From assembly GCF_014695915.1 (NCBI RefSeq), contig NZ_JACJPF010000035.1, forward strand, positions 106,210 through 170,209: a stretch of 64,000 nucleotides of DNA, read 5' to 3'. Positions 43,261 through 53,106 of the stretch are shown piece by piece (within the stretch, counting starts at the first letter, position 1; each line of letters begins with the position of its first letter). Source of the DNA: Trichocoleus sp. FACHB-40. Its GTDB lineage: Bacteria > Cyanobacteriota > Cyanobacteriia > Cyanobacteriales > FACHB-T130. Under the pieces are notes generated by a model. The model was not told where the DNA came from. It did not search any database and worked only from the letters and a program-made list of their open reading frames with translations. A program made the translations under genes and the position numbers.

Positions 43261-44076
43261 ATGGACCCGATCACAATTCTTGCTCCCCTAGCCCTACTGA
43301 TTATCGGCTCAGCAGTGGGTTCTGGGAAAATTATCAATGAGGGTAATCAAGCTTTGGTAGAGCGCTTGGGTCAGTTCCATCGCAAACTAGAACCCGGTCT
43401 TAACTTCATCATCCCTTTTGTGGACTCAATTGTAGTGGAGGAGACAACTCGTGAGAGGGTCTTAGACATTGAACCTCAAGAAGCCATCACCAGAGATAAT
43501 GTTTCTCTGATAGCCGATGCTGTGTTGTATTGGCAGATTTTTGATCTCAAGAAAGCTTATTACGCTATTGATGATATTGAAAACGCGCTGAAAAACCTCG
43601 TTTTGACCCGGTTACGAACTGAAGTTGGTCAGATGGAGTTGGAGCAGACCTTTTCAGCTAGAAAAGAAATTAATCAGGCAATGCTGGAAGAGCTGGATGA
43701 TGTGACTGACGCTTGGGGCGTGAAAGTCACTCGTGTGGAAGTTCTGGATATTATGCCAGTTCAGACGGTGCTAGAGTCGATGGAGCAGGAGCGGGCAGCT
43801 GAGATTAAAAAACGGGCATCAATTTTGGAAGCTGAGGGCGCTGCGGAGTATATGAACCGCATTTCTCAAGCTTTGCGATCGCAAGCGAATAGTAAGGAAG
43901 TTTTGCAATTTTATCTAGCTCAGAGATTTGTCGATGCTAACTATAGATTAGGCGAATCTCCAAATTCCAAGATTCTGTTTATGGACCCGAAAGCTATGAG
44001 CGAAGCACTGGGAGAACTGATGGGAACGGAGACTGACGTACCAAATGGCAGCAATGGCGGCAATGGCAATAAGTAA
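43261..44076 (+). CDS. SPFH/Band 7 domain protein (stomatin/slipin-like)
   Basis: The 271-residue protein has an N-terminal hydrophobic hairpin (ITILAPLALLIIGSAVGSG) followed by the SPFH domain: INEGNQALVERLGQFHRKLE, PGLNFIIPFVDSIVVEETT, and DNVSLIADAVLYWQIFDLKK. The ELDDVTDAWGVKVTRVEVLD segment, then an MEQERAAEIKKRASILEAEG helix, match stomatin-like membrane scaffolds. The tail ends in Gly/Asn repeats. Proteins of this type oligomerise on membranes and often regulate proteases; no partner protease gene (NfeD type) is adjacent. Confidence 0.92.
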   Translation: MDPITILAPLALLIIGSAVGSGKIINEGNQALVERLGQFHRKLEPGLNFIIPFVDSIVVEETTRERVLDIEPQEAITRDNVSLIADAVLYWQIFDLKKAYYAIDDIENALKNLVLTRLRTEVGQMELEQTFSARKEINQAMLEELDDVTDAWGVKVTRVEVLDIMPVQTVLESMEQERAAEIKKRASILEAEGAAEYMNRISQALRSQANSKEVLQFYLAQRFVDANYRLGESPNSKILFMDPKAMSEALGELMGTETDVPNGSNGGNGNK

Positions 44077-44097
44077 TTTAGAATTAAAAAATTTTTA

Positions 44098-45093
44098 TTA
44101 ATTTTTAATTCTAAATATGGCATCGGCGACGCGACAGACATCGTGCATTTGTTGAATGTCGTGTACTCGCAGGATATCAGCACCACTCGCGATCGCTCCA
44201 CAACAAGCCGCCGCAGTTCCCCAAACTCTGGCTTTGGGATCGGGTTGATTTAAAATCCGCCCGATAAAACTTTTCCGGGATGGCCCCACTAAAATAGGCA
44301 CGCCCAAAGAACGCAACATCGGCAAGGAACGCAAGATTTCTAGGCTTTGCTCGTAAGTTTTGGCAAAGCCGATACCTGGGTCAATGATAATCTTCTGGCG
44401 GTCAATGCCAGATGCGATCGCGCTTTCTATCCGGTTTGCCAAAAACTGCCCGATCTCCCCCATCAAATCCTGATAATCTGTCATCTGCTGCATCGTCGCA
44501 GGCGTTCCCCGGATGTGCATCAACACAATCGGTACGCCTAAGTCTGCTACGGTGGGCAACATCTGAGGGTCGAAAGTCCCGCCGGAAATATCATTGATCA
44601 TATCTGCCCCAGATGCGATCGCAGCCCGTGCCACATCCGAGCGTGTCGTATCCACCGAAATCACCACTGACGATTTTGAAGCGATTTTTGGGGAGATTGA
44701 TGAGGGAGTTGAAGCATTACTGGTTCTTCCCCCAACCTCCCGTTCTTCCCAAAACATCGCCTGATTTTCCCTGGGGGGGTCGGTTGGATCAATTTGTTTA
44801 TCTTCTCTTTCGCCTTCTCGTAGTGCCTGCACCACTGGCAGCACCCGATGCAATTCCTCTTCTAAAGAGATTTGGGCGGCTCCTGGTCGAGTCGATTGTC
44901 CTCCCACGTCGAGAATATCTGCACCAGACGCTATCAGATGCTCAGCCTGCGCCAGGGAAGAAGCGATCGCTCTGAAGTCTCCCCCGTCACTAAAACTATC
45001 AGGTGTTACATTCAGCACACCCATCAAATACGTGCGCTTTCCCCACTCAAAGGTTTGTCCCCTGATTGTCAAAAATCCGCTGTCATTAGTCAT
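44098..45093 (-). CDS. folP: Dihydropteroate synthase with a variable insertion
   Basis: The enzyme joins 6-hydroxymethyl-dihydropterin pyrophosphate with p-aminobenzoate in folate synthesis. GVLNVTPDSFSDGGDF at residues 25-40, ILDVGGQSTRPGA at 60-72, VDTTRSDVA at 147-155, DMINDISGG, VLMHIRGTP, IIDPGIGFAKT and VGPSRKSFIG are all DHPS motifs. At 331 residues it is about 50 longer than usual: residues about 92-142 form a Lys/Glu/Pro/Ser-rich insert between the first helix and the VDTTR strand. The ATG lies inside an ATTAGTC repeat tract. The gene follows tpiA by 83 bp, a common cyanobacterial pairing. Confidence 0.95.
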   Translation of the reverse strand: MTNDSGFLTIRGQTFEWGKRTYLMGVLNVTPDSFSDGGDFRAIASSLAQAEHLIASGADILDVGGQSTRPGAAQISLEEELHRVLPVVQALREGEREDKQIDPTDPPRENQAMFWEEREVGGRTSNASTPSSISPKIASKSSVVISVDTTRSDVARAAIASGADMINDISGGTFDPQMLPTVADLGVPIVLMHIRGTPATMQQMTDYQDLMGEIGQFLANRIESAIASGIDRQKIIIDPGIGFAKTYEQSLEILRSLPMLRSLGVPILVGPSRKSFIGRILNQPDPKARVWGTAAACCGAIASGADILRVHDIQQMHDVCRVADAIFRIKN

Positions 45094-45177
45094 TAGTCCT
45101 TAGCCATTAGTCGTTTGTTAATGGCTAATGACCATTAGCCATTAGCCATTAGCCACTAGCCATTAGCTAATGACTAC
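45081..45177. repeat. ATTAGCC/ATTAGTC short tandem repeat tract between tpiA and folP
   Basis: The stretch is made almost only of CATTAGTC, CATTAGCC and their complements (GGCTAATG), in both orientations. It fills the 83-bp gap and includes the first codons of folP. Shorter runs of the same units occur near 15760, 8070 and 49055. Confidence 0.8.
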
Positions 45178-45902
45178 TACTTATAATTCACAATCCGAGC
45201 AAAACTCTCAGGCTCCAGACTCGCTCCCCCCACCAGCGCACCATCAATTTCTGGCTGCGCCATGATTTCATCAATATTATTAGGCTTTACCGAGCCACCG
45301 TACTGAATCGAAACATGAGGATTCTTTAACTGAGTGCGAATCAGACCGATTACCCGGTTAGCTTCCGGGGAATCACAGGTGTCGCCAGTGCCAATTGCCC
45401 AGATGGGTTCGTAGGCGATAACTAGGTTCTGCTGGTCAACGTCAACAAGACCTTTCTCAAGTTGCGTGACGATCAGGGATTCCGTTTCACCATTCGCTCG
45501 TTGTTCTTTGCTTTCACCGACGCAGAGAATCGGGGTTAGACCACAGCGCTGCGCTGCTTTGAGTCGCCGATTAACTGTTTCATCGGTTTCGCCAAAATAT
45601 TGCCGCCGTTCGCTGTGACCGACGATTACGTAGCGCACACCGATTTCAGTGAGCATGGAACCGGAAATTTCACCTGTGTAGGCTCCCTCCTGCTCCCAGT
45701 GGATATTCTGGGCAGATAGCAGCACCCGGTTGTTATGTAAATTCTTCGATAGGATGCCCAGATCAGTGAAGGGAGCCGCGATAACGACTTGCCGCTCCTG
45801 GGGGGTTTCTTCCAGGTGGGACATGAATCCTTGCAAAAACTCCAGACTTTCTGCCTGGGTTTTGTACATTTTCCAATTACCAGCAATAACTATTTTCCGC
45901 AC
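45177..45902 (-). CDS. tpiA: Triose-phosphate isomerase
   Basis: The frame extends to 46046, but the protein family begins at [15 protein letters not shown], so the start is GTG at 45902, giving 241 residues; an N-terminal 48-residue extension has no family support. It interconverts DHAP and glyceraldehyde 3-phosphate. Catalytic residues: Lys in GNWKM, His in [11 protein letters not shown], Glu in [14 protein letters not shown]. The phosphate loop [11 protein letters not shown] is also complete. It lies upstream of folP on the same strand, separated by a repeat tract. Confidence 0.95.
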   Translation of the reverse strand: MRKIVIAGNWKMYKTQAESLEFLQGFMSHLEETPQERQVVIAAPFTDLGILSKNLHNNRVLLSAQNIHWEQEGAYTGEISGSMLTEIGVRYVIVGHSERRQYFGETDETVNRRLKAAQRCGLTPILCVGESKEQRANGETESLIVTQLEKGLVDVDQQNLVIAYEPIWAIGTGDTCDSPEANRVIGLIRTQLKNPHVSIQYGGSVKPNNIDEIMAQPEIDGALVGGASLEPESFARIVNYK

Positions 45903-46255
45903 AGGTAGCTCAGCCAAGTTCACAATGCTAAAAACTGTAACCTCCAGTTTAGTACGGCGCGGGGGAACCTCTGCCTTTAAGGGGATCAATTTTATACATA
46001 ATGTAGATGCGATCGCGATCTCCTTGATGCTTACCGGGCTTCCCAAAGAGTAGCGTATGCCCCTACACGCGCGGCTTTGCTCTTTTTCCCCTCCCTTCTA
46101 TCTCTTAGGTATTACTTCAAAAATTTTTCCCAGGCTTTCCTCTGGATTCACCCCACAGGTTCAACCTAATGCAGGATGGTCTGGAATAATCGTAAAACAT
46201 AAGATTATATCAGAAAGAAAAATAAAGAATTAATAAAATATCGTCGGTAAAAAAT

Positions 46256-46657
46256 ATGAAATTAGCAATTCTAGCAACCGCAGCACTTCTACTTCCCTTA
46301 AGCTTAGTAGCTCCGGTTCGCGCAGAAAATCCGGCCCATGTCAGACAGTTGATAGAAACTAAACAATGTAAGGGCTGCGACTTAACACAGGCAAATCTGG
46401 CAAGCGCTCACCTGGCCGGGGCTGACTTGAGAGGGGCTAATTTGAAAGGCGCAAACTTGTCCAAAGCTAACCTGGAAGGTGCTGATTTAACAGCGGCTAA
46501 TCTGGAAAAGGCTAATATGACTGCCGCATTTATCAATAGTGCCGATCTTCAGAAAGCAGACTTGAGCGGTGCCAACCTGAGTCAGGCAAACTTGATGAAT
46601 GCTAACTTAGAGGATGCTGCCTTAGATAATGCAATTCTGCCCAAAGGCATGAGATAG
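46256..46657 (+). CDS. Secreted pentapeptide-repeat protein
   Basis: The 133-residue protein has a signal peptide (MKLAILATAALLLPLSLV, cleavage near VRAEN). After a short Cys-containing region (ETKQCKGCDLTQ) there are about 15 pentapeptide repeats of the A(D/N)LxX type (ANLASAHLAG through ANLEDAALDN), which form a right-handed quadrilateral helix. A CxxC at the start of the repeats is usual in this thylakoid-lumen or periplasm-exported group. The function is unknown. A terminator follows at 46698. Confidence 0.88.
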   Translation: MKLAILATAALLLPLSLVAPVRAENPAHVRQLIETKQCKGCDLTQANLASAHLAGADLRGANLKGANLSKANLEGADLTAANLEKANMTAAFINSADLQKADLSGANLSQANLMNANLEDAALDNAILPKGMR

Positions 46658-46697
46658 AGCAAGGCAGTTGTTGAAAACTAATACCTCAAATACTGCG

Positions 46698-46726
46698 GCT
46701 CGGTCTGTTACAGACCGAGCTTTGTT
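46698..46726. terminator. Terminator between the pentapeptide gene and pnp
   Basis: GCTCGGTCTG (46698-46707) pairs with CAGACCGAGC (46711-46720), followed by TTTGTTC. The genes on either side are convergent (stops at 46657 and 46738). Confidence 0.75.
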
Positions 46727-46737
46727 CTATCTGCTAT

Positions 46738-48894
46738 TTAACGGTTCGCCGCCGCTTCGCGGGCTGCTGTTGCTTCGTCGGGGTGAATGTTCAAGCGCGT
46801 CAAATTAATCCGACCCTTTGAGTCAATTTCTCGCACCTTGACAACCACTTCATCACCGACAGCTACTTCATCTTCTACGCGACCAACCCGATAGTCAGCC
46901 AGTTGAGAAATGTGGATCATGCCTTCTTTTCCGGGAAGCACTTCCACAAAGGCACCAATCGGGATAATACGGGTAACGCGACCAGCATAGACATCTCCTT
47001 CGTTCAGCTTCCGCGTCATACCCTGGATAATGTTGCGGGCTTTTTTCGCCTTCTCGCCATCCACCGAAGAAATCGTTACGGTGCCATCATCGTCAATATC
47101 TATCTTGGCACCAGTTTCTTCAGTGATACTCTTAATCATCTTGCCTCCGGGCCCGATGATCATGCCAATCAAGTCTGGATCGATCTTGATTGTCAGCAAA
47201 CGAGGCGCAAACGGCGACATTTCGGTACGCGGCTTCTCAATCGTCGTCAGCATTTTTTCCAGAATGTGCAGCCGCGCCCCCTTGGCTTGCTCAATCGCTT
47301 TGGCGATTACCTCTATGGGTAATCCGCTGATTTTCATGTCCATTTGCAAAGCCGTGATACCGCTTTCGGTGCCGGCAACTTTAAAGTCCATATCGCCCAA
47401 GAAATCTTCGATTCCCTGGATATCTGTGAGAATGCGAACTTCGTCGCCTTCTTTGATTAGACCCATTGCTGCGCCACTGACTGGCTCAGTAATTGGCACG
47501 CCAGCATCCATCAAAGCGAGGGTGGAACCGCACACGGAACCCATCGAGGTTGAACCATTGGAAGATAACACTTCCGATACTACCCGAATCACATAGGGAA
47601 ATTCTTCTTTCGGCGGCAACACTGGCACGATGGCTCGTTCTGCCAGCGCTCCGTGACCGATTTCCCGACGACCAGGAGCGCGCATCGGCTTGGTTTCCCC
47701 TACAGAATAGGGCGGGAAGTTATAGTGATGCAAGTAGCGTTTTTCATCTTCTGGGTGCAGGTCATCTGCGAGATCCTGGGCATCGCCTGGGGTGCCGAGA
47801 GTGCAAACAGATAATACTTGGGTCAGTCCCCGGTTAAATAAACCGCTACCATGAACGCGAGTAGGTAACAGACCGACGCGACAGGAAACAGGACGCACTT
47901 CATCAAGTTTGCGACCGTCTACGCGAACGCCGTCTTCGATAATCTGACGGCGCATCATCTTTTTGGTGATACCTTTGAAAACGTTGCTAACTGCTTTCGA
48001 GTTTTCGGCAGCGGCAACTCGTATCGGGTCTTCTTCGGGTAATTGGGCGATCGCGCTGGTGATTTGCGTCTCTTTGATCTCGTCTAGGAGAGCATCACGC
48101 TGGTTTTTATCTAAGTCAAATTTAGATAAGACTTCTTTGATTTGAGCGGTTGCGCGATCGCTTATAAAATTCTCTAGCGTCGGGTCTAATTCCGGCGGTG
48201 TCTCTTGCACCATCTCTATACCCAGTTCTGCTAAAAGCTCTCGCTGCGCCTGAATTAAATCGCGCACCGCCTCATAGCCAAAATCAATCGCCTCAATCAC
48301 ATCCTGCTCTGGCAACTGGTTGGCTCCAGCTTCCACCATAATCACACCTTCTGGGGAACCTGCCACCACCAAATCCAAATCCCCCGCCTCAATTTCTGCA
48401 TAAGTAGGATTGATAATAAAATCATCGCCTACTAAACCAACACGCACCGCCGCCATCGGCCCCAGGAAGGGAATTTTTGCCAACAACACGGCAATCGAAG
48501 CGCCAGTCACCGCTAGCACATCCGGCGGTACTTGCTCATCCATAGAAAGTGTCGTTGCTACCACTTGCAGGTCATCTCGCAACCAGGAAGGAAACAACGG
48601 ACGCAGGGGACGGTCAATTAAACGGCTTGTCAGTGTCACCTTTTCCGGCGGCCGCCCTTCGCGTCTCAGAAAACCACCGGGAATGCGACCTGCTGCATAA
48701 AGCCTTTCTTCGTAATCTACTATTAAAGGCAGGAAATCAATTCCCTCTCTGCCGGTTGAGCGAGTCGCCGTGACTAAAACTACCGTATCTCCTGACTGAA
48801 TCAAAACTGAACCCCCTGCTTGTGGGGCAAACAACCCGACTTTCAGTCGAATATCCCGTCCATCAAAGGATATTGACTTGTCTAGTTCTACCAT
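46738..48894 (-). CDS. pnp: Polyribonucleotide nucleotidyltransferase (PNPase)
   Basis: I chose ATG 48894 ([15 protein letters not shown]), with AAAGGA about 11 bases upstream; the frame to 48945 adds 17 non-family residues. The 718-residue protein degrades RNA phosphorolytically. First RNase PH domain: [27 protein letters not shown]-type text ([20 protein letters not shown]). The all-helical linker follows, then the second domain with [18 protein letters not shown] [17 protein letters not shown]. Then KH ([15 protein letters not shown]) near residue 575 and S1 ([20 protein letters not shown]). All domains are complete. Confidence 0.97.
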   Translation of the reverse strand: MVELDKSISFDGRDIRLKVGLFAPQAGGSVLIQSGDTVVLVTATRSTGREGIDFLPLIVDYEERLYAAGRIPGGFLRREGRPPEKVTLTSRLIDRPLRPLFPSWLRDDLQVVATTLSMDEQVPPDVLAVTGASIAVLLAKIPFLGPMAAVRVGLVGDDFIINPTYAEIEAGDLDLVVAGSPEGVIMVEAGANQLPEQDVIEAIDFGYEAVRDLIQAQRELLAELGIEMVQETPPELDPTLENFISDRATAQIKEVLSKFDLDKNQRDALLDEIKETQITSAIAQLPEEDPIRVAAAENSKAVSNVFKGITKKMMRRQIIEDGVRVDGRKLDEVRPVSCRVGLLPTRVHGSGLFNRGLTQVLSVCTLGTPGDAQDLADDLHPEDEKRYLHHYNFPPYSVGETKPMRAPGRREIGHGALAERAIVPVLPPKEEFPYVIRVVSEVLSSNGSTSMGSVCGSTLALMDAGVPITEPVSGAAMGLIKEGDEVRILTDIQGIEDFLGDMDFKVAGTESGITALQMDMKISGLPIEVIAKAIEQAKGARLHILEKMLTTIEKPRTEMSPFAPRLLTIKIDPDLIGMIIGPGGKMIKSITEETGAKIDIDDDGTVTISSVDGEKAKKARNIIQGMTRKLNEGDVYAGRVTRIIPIGAFVEVLPGKEGMIHISQLADYRVGRVEDEVAVGDEVVVKVREIDSKGRINLTRLNIHPDEATAAREAAANR

Positions 48895-49094
48895 GTGGTA
48901 CTTTGTCCTTTCATCATTTTTCTTTATCTTTCGCAATCCTAGCATTTGTATAATATTGGTGCTTTTAGTCTGTTGTCAGTTGTCTGTTAGCGTTTGAAGG
49001 TTGTCAGCTTCTTCCAACCGGACAACCGGACAACCTGACGAGTTTTGACTGAACTAATGCCTAATGACTAATGGCCGATACATCATCAGTGCGT

Positions 49095-49610
49095 CTACCA
49101 CCCGTCCATCAGATAAATGCGCCGCACTTGGAATGCGCCTATTATCTGAAATCCCAAGGATTCCCATAACTGGATGGATGGGGTGTTGTTTGCAAAGACC
49201 AAATTGAACATCACCGCCGTATAACCTTGAAGGGTGGCAATTTCTAGCATTCCCTGTCCCATCAACCTCCCAATGCCTTGACCCCGCATAGATGGTTGTA
49301 CAATAAAGCCAGCATTACAGATGTGGCTGCATCGTCCGGGAAAATTGGGTTTTAGATAGAAAGCTCCCAAAATTTCCTCCGGCGTTGCTGCGGTTTCGTC
49401 ATCGGCAGTGACGACAAAAGCATCGTGAGTCATCCAGTAGGCAGCAAATTCTACTTCGGATAGAGGTTGATTTTGTGGATACGTTTGATCCTCAATAATG
49501 ATTTGGTTCAATAACGCCCTGACCGCATTTTGTTCGCTTAGGCGCATCCGGTCTAAGTTTACTTTTGTTCCATTTTTTAAACTTTTCTGCCAGGGCAAAT
49601 TAATATTCAT
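49095..49610 (-). CDS. GNAT family N-acetyltransferase
   Basis: The 171-residue protein starts MNINLPWQKSLKNGTKVNLD. It contains the acetyl-CoA loop PSMRGQGIGRLMGQGMLEIA (Q/R-x-x-G-x-G/A motif) near residue 115, followed by YTAVMFNLVFANNTPSIQLW and ESLGFQIIGAF, the usual GNAT strand and helix order. No other domain is seen. The substrate is unknown. It is divergent from the SNF2-type helicase gene. Confidence 0.9.
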   Translation of the reverse strand: MNINLPWQKSLKNGTKVNLDRMRLSEQNAVRALLNQIIIEDQTYPQNQPLSEVEFAAYWMTHDAFVVTADDETAATPEEILGAFYLKPNFPGRCSHICNAGFIVQPSMRGQGIGRLMGQGMLEIATLQGYTAVMFNLVFANNTPSIQLWESLGFQIIGAFQVRRIYLMDGW

Positions 49611-49749
49611 AGTTTTTTGGAAAATATGTTATCTCTTATGTAAAAATTTGATTCAAAAATTTATAATTTATCAGGTAGCTGTTAGATAGTCTACCTAAAA
49701 TAATTAGATAGAGATTTAAGTTAAAAATCAAGAAATTAAATTTTAAATC

Positions 49750-52700
49750 ATGGCACTTTTACACGGTAGTTGGCTACTTCAATCTCAGAATAGTTATTTA
49801 TTTGTTTGGGGAGAAACTTGGCGACCAATTCCGCCAGATGGGTCTTATAAAACAGATTTGATACCATTTCATCCTTTGGCGATGACACAGGCGGAATTGA
49901 TATCTTTCTTGCGATCACGCAGTGTCTTGGGAGGAGAATCGCCCCATTTTGATATTGAGAAATTTGTCCAAACATCGGCAACCAAAAGCAAAAAGAATCG
50001 TACTGCGGATGAGAAATGGCAGCATTGTATACTAGCTCTCCCCACCCAAATAGGGGAGACAGGCGAACCAGTTTATCCCGTACTGTCTACCAAAATAGTG
50101 TCAGAAAATGGGGATGCGCCGCCTCTATTTTTACACCCTTGGCAAGTTGAGGGGCTGTGTCTTAACCCTTTGCAAGCAATGCAATTTTTGCAAGCGCTTC
50201 CCCTTGGCTCTTTGAAAGCATCTGACACATTTGTGGGGGGAGAATTGCGCTTTTGGTCGCATATTGGTCGATGGGTTTTGGATCTTCTGGCTCGGTGCAA
50301 GTTTTTGCCGGCACTAGAGCGGCAAAAAAATGATACCATCGTCGCCCGTTGGCAACCGCTGCTGGATAGTGCAGTAGATCGGGAGCGTTTAGAAAAGTTT
50401 ACCGCTTTGATGCCATCTACTTGTCGCACGTATCAGGGATTGGGGACTCAGGAAGAAGACCAATCCCCAATTCCCAATTCCCAGTTTCCAATTTCTGTAC
50501 AGTTGCCAATAGAACCCCAGGAGTTACTGTTGGGATTCTTGAGTAGTATGATAGACACGATTGTGAGGTTGCGTGTTGGCAATCCTAACTTAAGTGCAGT
50601 AGAACCTGCGGTTAGAGAATGGTTAGGCGCTCTATCTACGACATCTGATACCCTAAACGCACCAACGGGATTAGGAAAGCTGGAAACCGCGCTCAAAGAT
50701 TGGATAGCGCCCGTGCAGAACCATTTAGTTTCTAGAGCGATCGCTAACGGTGAATCTTACACTTTTTTAGCGCCAGAGCAGAATCTGTTTCGCACCTGTT
50801 TGGTTCTCCAACCACCAACATCAGGTGAGGAAAACTGGACTTTGGATTACTTTCTCCAAGCAGTTGATAACTCAGAATTTCTGGTGGATGCAGAAACCAT
50901 TTGGAACCATTCCTTGCAGCGAGGAGTGTTCAAAGGTCGGACAATTGAGCATCCTCAAGAGACTTTGCTGGGCGGTTTAGGTTTGGCTTCCCGAATATAT
51001 CCTCCCATAGAAGCCAGCTTGCACGACCGCCGTCCGCAGTTTTGTCGCTTGACACCAATTCAGGTGTATGAGTTTATCAAGGCTGGCGCATGGCGGCTCG
51101 CTGACAGCGGGTTGGGGGTAATTTTGCCGCCCAGTCTGACACCTGTTGAGGGAGAAAATCGGCGCTTGGGGCTAAAAATTCGCTCCAGTGCGACACCGGG
51201 AAAAGGTCAATCAGGGTTACAAAGTTGGCTAGATTTTGAGTGGGAATTAGCTATAGGCGATCGCACAATTTCTAAACAGGAATTTGACCGACTCGTAGCC
51301 CTCAAAAGTCCACTTGTACAAGTGAATGGCGATTGGATTGCACTGCAACCTTCTGAAGTTAAAGCGGCGGCGGCGCTGTTGGCGACACCGAAAGATCAGC
51401 TTTCTCTCTCTTTAGAGGACGCTGTGCGCCTCAGCAGTGGCGATACCAAACTTGTTGAAAAACTTCCGGTAGTTAGCTTTGAGGCATCAGGGCCGCTGGA
51501 ACAGTTGTTGACGACTTTAACAGATAACAAGAAAGTGGAAGCGATCGCGCCTCCCGCCAACTTCCACGGTCAGTTGCGCCCTTACCAAGCCCTCGGAGTG
51601 GGCTGGCTTTCCTTCATGGAGCGCTGGGGCTTGGGCGCTTGTCTGGCGGATGACATGGGACTGGGAAAAACAGTCCAATACATCGCATTTTTGCTAAATT
51701 TGCAAGAAAAAGGGAGATTAGAAGCACCAACTTTGCTAATTTGCCCGACTTCGGTCTTGGGTAACTGGGAGCGAGAAGTTAAGAAATTTGCCCCGACGTT
51801 GAATGTTGTAGTCCACCACGGAGATAAACGCGCCAAAGGGAAAACATTTACCAAAGCAATCAAAGGGAAAAGTTTGGTAATTACCAGTTATTCTCTCGCA
51901 TTTCGAGATGCTAAAGACCTGCAAAGTGTTTCTTGGCAAGGGGTGGTATTGGATGAAGCCCAAAATATTAAGAATCCCCAGGCGAAACAATCGCAGGCGG
52001 TACGTCAGCTAAAGGCAGGTTTTCGGTTTGCGCTGACAGGAACTCCAGTAGAAAATAGATTAGCTGAACTGTGGTCAATTTTGGATTTTCTCAATCCTGG
52101 GTATTTGGGAACGCGGGATTTCTTCCAGCGGCGGTTTGCTTTACCGATTGAGAAATATGGGGATACAGCATCGTTGCAGACATTGCGATCGCTTGTTAGC
52201 CCTTTCATCCTGCGTCGTCTCAAAACCGACCGCAAAATCATTCAAGACTTGCCAGAGAAGCAGGAAATGAATGTATTCTGCGGACTTGCATCAGAACAAG
52301 CTACACTTTATCAACAACTGGTAGATGAGTCTCTTGGTGAAATCGAAGAAACCGAGGGTGTTCAACGTAAGGGAATGATTTTAGCTTTATTGCTAAAACT
52401 GAAGCAAATTTGCAACCATCCTGCACAGTTCTTAAAATCAGCAGGCGAAACTGAAAATTCATCTTTCCGCAGTCGGTCTGGTAAAGTTCAGCGTCTAGAA
52501 GAGATGCTAGAGGAGGCTTTAGCAGAAGGCGATCGCGCTTTAATTTTCACTCAATTCGCCGAAATGGGAAAACTCCTCCAGCCTTATTTAGAACAACAAC
52601 TTGGCTGGGAAACATTGTTTTTGTATGGCGGAACCCGCAAACAACAACGGGAGGAAATGATAGACCGATTCCAGAACGACCCGGAAGGCCCCAAAATCTT

Positions 52701-53025
52701 TATTTTATCCCTAAAAGCTGGTGGTACAGGTCTTAACTTGACACGCGCCAACCATGTTTTCCACTTCGACCGCTGGTGGAACCCAGCAGTCGAAAATCAA
52801 GCAACAGATCGGGTATTTCGTATCGGTCAAACTCGTAATGTTCAAGTGCATAAATTTATTTGCACAGGTACTCTGGAAGAAAGAATCAATGACATGATTG
52901 AAAGTAAGAAAGCCCTGGCGGAACAAGTTGTTGGTGCTGGCGAACAGTGGCTAACAGAACTAGATACCGACCAACTCCGCAACTTGCTTTTACTTGACCG
53001 CAGTGCAGTAATTGATGATGAATAA
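49750..53025 (+). CDS. SNF2-family DEAD/DEAH helicase (DUF3670-type)
   Basis: A 1091-residue SNF2 ATPase. The N-terminal half (1-590) is the cyanobacterial/bacterial DUF3670-type region (MALLHGSWLLQSQNSYLFVW; LLGGLGLASRIYPPIEASL). The motor starts near 605: LRPYQALGVGWLSFMERW, Walker A LADDMGLGKTVQ near 632, DEAQNIKN near 735, FALTGTPVENRLAEL, then the second RecA domain with FILSLKAGGTGLNLT and ATDRVFRIGQTRNVQVH. Residues about 230-247 come from an inserted repeat. It overlaps nothing; the SWIM-domain gene starts 82 bp downstream in the same direction, a recurrent pair. It probably moves along DNA; the exact role is unknown. Confidence 0.92.
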   Translation: MALLHGSWLLQSQNSYLFVWGETWRPIPPDGSYKTDLIPFHPLAMTQAELISFLRSRSVLGGESPHFDIEKFVQTSATKSKKNRTADEKWQHCILALPTQIGETGEPVYPVLSTKIVSENGDAPPLFLHPWQVEGLCLNPLQAMQFLQALPLGSLKASDTFVGGELRFWSHIGRWVLDLLARCKFLPALERQKNDTIVARWQPLLDSAVDRERLEKFTALMPSTCRTYQGLGTQEEDQSPIPNSQFPISVQLPIEPQELLLGFLSSMIDTIVRLRVGNPNLSAVEPAVREWLGALSTTSDTLNAPTGLGKLETALKDWIAPVQNHLVSRAIANGESYTFLAPEQNLFRTCLVLQPPTSGEENWTLDYFLQAVDNSEFLVDAETIWNHSLQRGVFKGRTIEHPQETLLGGLGLASRIYPPIEASLHDRRPQFCRLTPIQVYEFIKAGAWRLADSGLGVILPPSLTPVEGENRRLGLKIRSSATPGKGQSGLQSWLDFEWELAIGDRTISKQEFDRLVALKSPLVQVNGDWIALQPSEVKAAAALLATPKDQLSLSLEDAVRLSSGDTKLVEKLPVVSFEASGPLEQLLTTLTDNKKVEAIAPPANFHGQLRPYQALGVGWLSFMERWGLGACLADDMGLGKTVQYIAFLLNLQEKGRLEAPTLLICPTSVLGNWEREVKKFAPTLNVVVHHGDKRAKGKTFTKAIKGKSLVITSYSLAFRDAKDLQSVSWQGVVLDEAQNIKNPQAKQSQAVRQLKAGFRFALTGTPVENRLAELWSILDFLNPGYLGTRDFFQRRFALPIEKYGDTASLQTLRSLVSPFILRRLKTDRKIIQDLPEKQEMNVFCGLASEQATLYQQLVDESLGEIEETEGVQRKGMILALLLKLKQICNHPAQFLKSAGETENSSFRSRSGKVQRLEEMLEEALAEGDRALIFTQFAEMGKLLQPYLEQQLGWETLFLYGGTRKQQREEMIDRFQNDPEGPKIFILSLKAGGTGLNLTRANHVFHFDRWWNPAVENQATDRVFRIGQTRNVQVHKFICTGTLEERINDMIESKKALAEQVVGAGEQWLTELDTDQLRNLLLLDRSAVIDDE
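50436..50491. repeat. G-rich/C-rich repeat inserted in frame in the SNF2 helicase gene
   Basis: GGGATTGGGGACTC is followed by CCAATCCCCAATTCCC and a CCAATT tail, giving GLGTQEEDQSPIPNSQFPI in the protein. It is a small copy of the tract at 42603, with inverted halves and no stop. Confidence 0.8.
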
Positions 53026-53106
53026 ATGCTGAACGACTAAACTCGCAACCGCACAAACTTTTGTCCGCCTCCGCAGCCTTCAATGGAACAACAGGAGTAA
53101 AACAAA

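Noticed and set aside
45903..46046. 48-residue N-terminal extension of TpiA as a transit or signal sequence
   Set aside because: The family begins at the GTG at 45902; the upstream frame has no family text and contains a HIP1 site typical of non-coding DNA here.
46903..48145. Several plus-strand ORFs antisense to pnp
   Set aside because: They are shadows of a complete, high-confidence PNPase frame.
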